Position numbers and translations under genes: made by a program
Shown: piece by piece, positions 61,976-64,000 of the stretch
Position numbering within the stretch: the stretch's first letter is position 1
Layout of the letters: each line of letters begins with the position of its first letter
Origin: an uncultured Clostridia bacterium
Lineage (GTDB): Bacteria > Bacillota > Clostridia > UMGS1810
Direction of reading: 5' to 3'
Assembly (NCBI GenBank): GCA_934463165.1
Contig: CAKSJG010000003.1
Coordinates: 1-64,000 of the forward strand
Length of the DNA: 64,000 nt
The notes under the pieces: generated by a model
Database searches by the model: none
What the model was told of the DNA's origin: nothing
The model's input: the letters and a program-made list of their open reading frames with translations, nothing else

Positions 61976-62653
61976 ATGTCAATAGCCGAAAATCTTGAAA
62001 AAATCAAACAAAATATAGCTCTTGCTTGCCAAAGAAGCGGAAGAAAAGAGTCTGACGTTAAAATTCTCGCTGTAACAAAGACCCGCACTCCCGAAGAAAT
62101 AAACGAAGCGGTCCGGCTCGGTCTTACCGAACTCGGTGAAAACCGAGTACAGGAATTTATCAGCAAATATCCTCTTGTCTCCGACAAGGCAATATGGCAC
62201 ATAATCGGACACCTTCAGACAAACAAAGTCAAATACATTGCCGACAAAGTATCGATGATTCATTCCGTAGACTCCGAAAAGCTTGCAATTCAGATTGACA
62301 AAGAATCAAAAAAATACGGCAAAGTGACAGACATTCTCATAGAAATAAATTCGGGCGAAGAAAACAAAAACGGAATCGAAGCGCAAAAATCATTTGAACT
62401 GTGCGAAAAAATATCCGATCTTGAAAACGTTCGGATTTGCGGACTTATGACAATGGCACCGCTCGGTGCAGACAGTATCACACTGCACAGGGTCTTTTCG
62501 GATCTTAGAATTTTATCGGATAAAATAAAATCCGAAAACATTCCGAATGTCTGCATGAAGGAGCTTTCAATGGGAATGAGCGGTGACTATATCGAAGCAA
62601 TAGAAGAAGGGGCGACTATTATTCGCCCGGGAAGATCTCTTTTTAATGCATAA
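61976..62653 (+). CDS. YggS-family PLP homeostasis protein
   Basis: A 225-residue single-domain PLP-binding barrel (YggS/YlmE/PLPBP). The cofactor lysine lies in ILAVTKTRTPEEI (about 36), with HIIGHLQTNK (about 79-88), SMGMSGDY and RPGRSLF completing the family pattern. These proteins buffer pyridoxal phosphate and affect amino-acid balance; no enzyme reaction is known. In Firmicutes it is the usual gene before sepF. AAGGAAG precedes the ATG. Confidence 0.93.
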   Translation: MSIAENLEKIKQNIALACQRSGRKESDVKILAVTKTRTPEEINEAVRLGLTELGENRVQEFISKYPLVSDKAIWHIIGHLQTNKVKYIADKVSMIHSVDSEKLAIQIDKESKKYGKVTDILIEINSGEENKNGIEAQKSFELCEKISDLENVRICGLMTMAPLGADSITLHRVFSDLRILSDKIKSENIPNVCMKELSMGMSGDYIEAIEEGATIIRPGRSLFNA

Positions 62654-62676
62654 TATAAAACCAGGAGGTAATTAAT

Positions 62677-63159
62677 ATGAGCGGAATAATGGATTGGGTA
62701 AAAAGTACACTTGGGATGCCCGAGGAGGAAGAAGATACGAATATAAAGGAATTTGAACCTGAGAAAAAGTTTTCCGGCACATCCGGTTCATACAAATCCA
62801 CATACTCACCATTAAGGGAAGAAGCACCGGTTACAACTCTGCCGAAGCGAAGCAAGGTTGTCAATATCAATACAACGGCGCAGCTTAAGGTTATGATATC
62901 TCAGCCTATGTTCTATGAAGACGCAAAAGAAATAATTGACTATTTAAGAAGTAAAAAGCCCGTTGTTGTCAATCTTGAAAAGGTAGACAGCCCGACAGCA
63001 CAGAAAATTGTCAACATTATATCGGGAGCGGTTTATGCACTTGACGGAAGCATGCAAAAGGTATCCGCAGGAATAATCCTCGTTGTTCCGAACAATATGG
63101 GAATTGTGGGAAATTTAAGCGATGAGCTCAAAACGCAGGGTCTTTTTGACATATTTTAA
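62677..63159 (+). CDS. sepF: Cell division protein SepF
   Basis: A 160-residue SepF. An N-terminal amphipathic membrane-binding helix (MSGIMDWVKSTLGM) is joined by a disordered acidic/Ser-Thr linker to the C-terminal dimerising domain (about 75-160; RSKKPVVVNLEKVD, RIVNIISGAVYALDGS-like block). SepF tethers FtsZ polymers to the membrane and sets septum width. AGGAGG precedes the ATG. Position between yggS and ylmH is the conserved Gram-positive order. Confidence 0.94.
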   Translation: MSGIMDWVKSTLGMPEEEEDTNIKEFEPEKKFSGTSGSYKSTYSPLREEAPVTTLPKRSKVVNINTTAQLKVMISQPMFYEDAKEIIDYLRSKKPVVVNLEKVDSPTAQKIVNIISGAVYALDGSMQKVSAGIILVVPNNMGIVGNLSDELKTQGLFDIF

Positions 63160-63162
63160 GCC

Positions 63163-63936
63163 ATGAAAGAAAAAACGAAAATTATCCTTCCGTCCGATGA
63201 TGACGATATGAAGCTTACGCTTTCAAAAGCATATGACATCTGCAAAAAAGCCGAATTTTCATACGGATGCTTTTTCACGAAATTTCTTACTCCGCTTGAA
63301 GCTGCAACGATAAACGAAAGATTTCCGAAAAGTGACCCGGAGCTTCATTTCTTCGGCGGATATGACGGAGCACAAAGAGTTGTTGCAATGTTCGGTGAAG
63401 AAGATGAATACACATCATATCCTATCCGTGCCGTTAAAGTCCGAACCAAGAACCGTGAGAAGCTTTCACACCGAGATTATCTCGGTGCGGTTTTGGCGCT
63501 CGGCCTAAAACGCGAAATAATAGGAGATATCCTCGTTCGCGATGATGACGCAATTATTTTGTGTCTCGACGGATATTGCGAATACATATGCGATAATCTC
63601 ACAAGTGTGGCATCGGCGCAGGTTTCGGCAAATGCCGAATATGATTTGTCGTCTCTTAAGCTTGCCCCGAAATTTGAAAAAATTCCGAGAACCGTCTCTT
63701 CTCTCAGAGCGGACTGTGTAATAAGTGCATTTACGGGAAAATCCCGTTCCGATACCGTTCGTCTGATTGAAAGAGGGCTTGTAACTCATAATTTTAAACA
63801 GCTGAAAGCTGTTGACGCAAAAATCAAAGACAAAGATGTAATTTCCGTCAGAGGATTCGGAAAATGCAATATACTTACAAGCAATACAACAACGAAAAAA
63901 GGTCGGATATACGTAGAAATAGAAAAATATATTTAA
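63163..63936 (+). CDS. ylmH: YlmH-family S4-domain RNA-binding protein
   Basis: A 257-residue YlmH homologue with an N-terminal YlmH domain (including RDYLGAVLALGLKREIIGDI, about 108-127) and a C-terminal S4 RNA-binding domain (about 183-250). In Bacillus YlmH has been linked to ribosome-associated quality control as well as division-cluster membership. The ATG is 3 bases after the sepF stop with no clear ribosome binding site, implying translation by coupling. The ylmG gene usual between sepF and ylmH is missing. Confidence 0.9.
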   Translation: MKEKTKIILPSDDDDMKLTLSKAYDICKKAEFSYGCFFTKFLTPLEAATINERFPKSDPELHFFGGYDGAQRVVAMFGEEDEYTSYPIRAVKVRTKNREKLSHRDYLGAVLALGLKREIIGDILVRDDDAIILCLDGYCEYICDNLTSVASAQVSANAEYDLSSLKLAPKFEKIPRTVSSLRADCVISAFTGKSRSDTVRLIERGLVTHNFKQLKAVDAKIKDKDVISVRGFGKCNILTSNTTTKKGRIYVEIEKYI

Positions 63937-63957
63937 AATTACCGGAGATGAACTTTT

Positions 63958-64000
63958 ATGATCACACCATCTGATATGCAGAACAAAAAATTTATTAAAA
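63958..64000 (+). CDS. divIVA: DivIVA, 5' end only
   Basis: An ATG at 63958 after GGAG opens a frame reading MITPSDMQNKKFIK before the window ends. This matches the conserved DivIVA N-terminus (M-x-TP-x-D-I-x-N-K-x-F), which binds curved membranes at poles and septa, and divIVA is the expected next gene after ylmH. Only 14 codons are visible. Confidence 0.75.
   Translation, partial: MITPSDMQNKKFIK

Overview
The window looks like a chromosomal segment of an AT-rich, Gram-positive Clostridia-type bacterium. Support comes from AGGAGG-type ribosome binding sites, frequent TTG starts, many readable TTGACA/TATAAT promoters, SLH-domain surface proteins, and the Firmicutes gene order miaB-ylbF-mutS-mutL-miaA ... 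yggS-sepF-ylmH-divIVA. The SLH-anchored, multi-domain polysaccharide-active proteins recall the pectin-degrading gut lineage Monoglobus; that placement is inference. I see no phage, insertion sequence, CRISPR array or rRNA.

Layout. 1-313: minus-strand tRNA operon (initiator tRNA-Met, tRNA-Leu) with a clear promoter. 416-9939: an accessory catabolic island. An enolase-superfamily / SDR / RraA-like operon (plus strand) converges on an operon of a dehydroquinase-like aldolase, Gfo/Idh/MocA oxidoreductase, SDR, quinone-oxidoreductase-type dehydrogenase and DMT transporter (minus strand); each operon has its own divergent AraC regulator. 9955-16350: AzlCD amino-acid exporter, a cytidylate-kinase-like protein, an SLH-anchored CAP protein, a DUF523/YwlG pair and ilvE.

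16372-21431: a probable four-gene minus-strand operon: membrane IIC-like protein, DMT transporter, an EF-G/TetM-like GTPase fused to a Rae1/YacP-type NYN ribonuclease, and MscL. The fusion is the most striking single gene here. 21594-24377: a Na+/H+-type antiporter and citrate synthase, convergent on a shared bidirectional terminator.

24395-43817: a seven-gene minus-strand operon of secreted and surface proteins (two paralogous lamin-G-like modular proteins, two SLH proteins of unknown function, a heparinase II/III-like lyase with F5/8C and SLH domains, an SGNH acetylesterase) ending in an intracellular-looking clan GH-D glycosidase. A divergent AraC gene with overlapping promoters sits at its head. 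This reads as a Gram-positive polysaccharide utilisation locus without its own transporter. It is followed by a DMT transporter and a GH13 enzyme.

46796-64000: housekeeping. prmA-rsmE and a small membrane protein (minus); iscS-iscU, rsmI, an unknown membrane protein, then miaB-ylbF-mutS-mutL-miaA running into the division cluster HlyD-like-yggS-sepF-ylmH-divIVA (cut by the window end). Starts were adjusted to ribosome binding sites and promoters; several genes use TTG.
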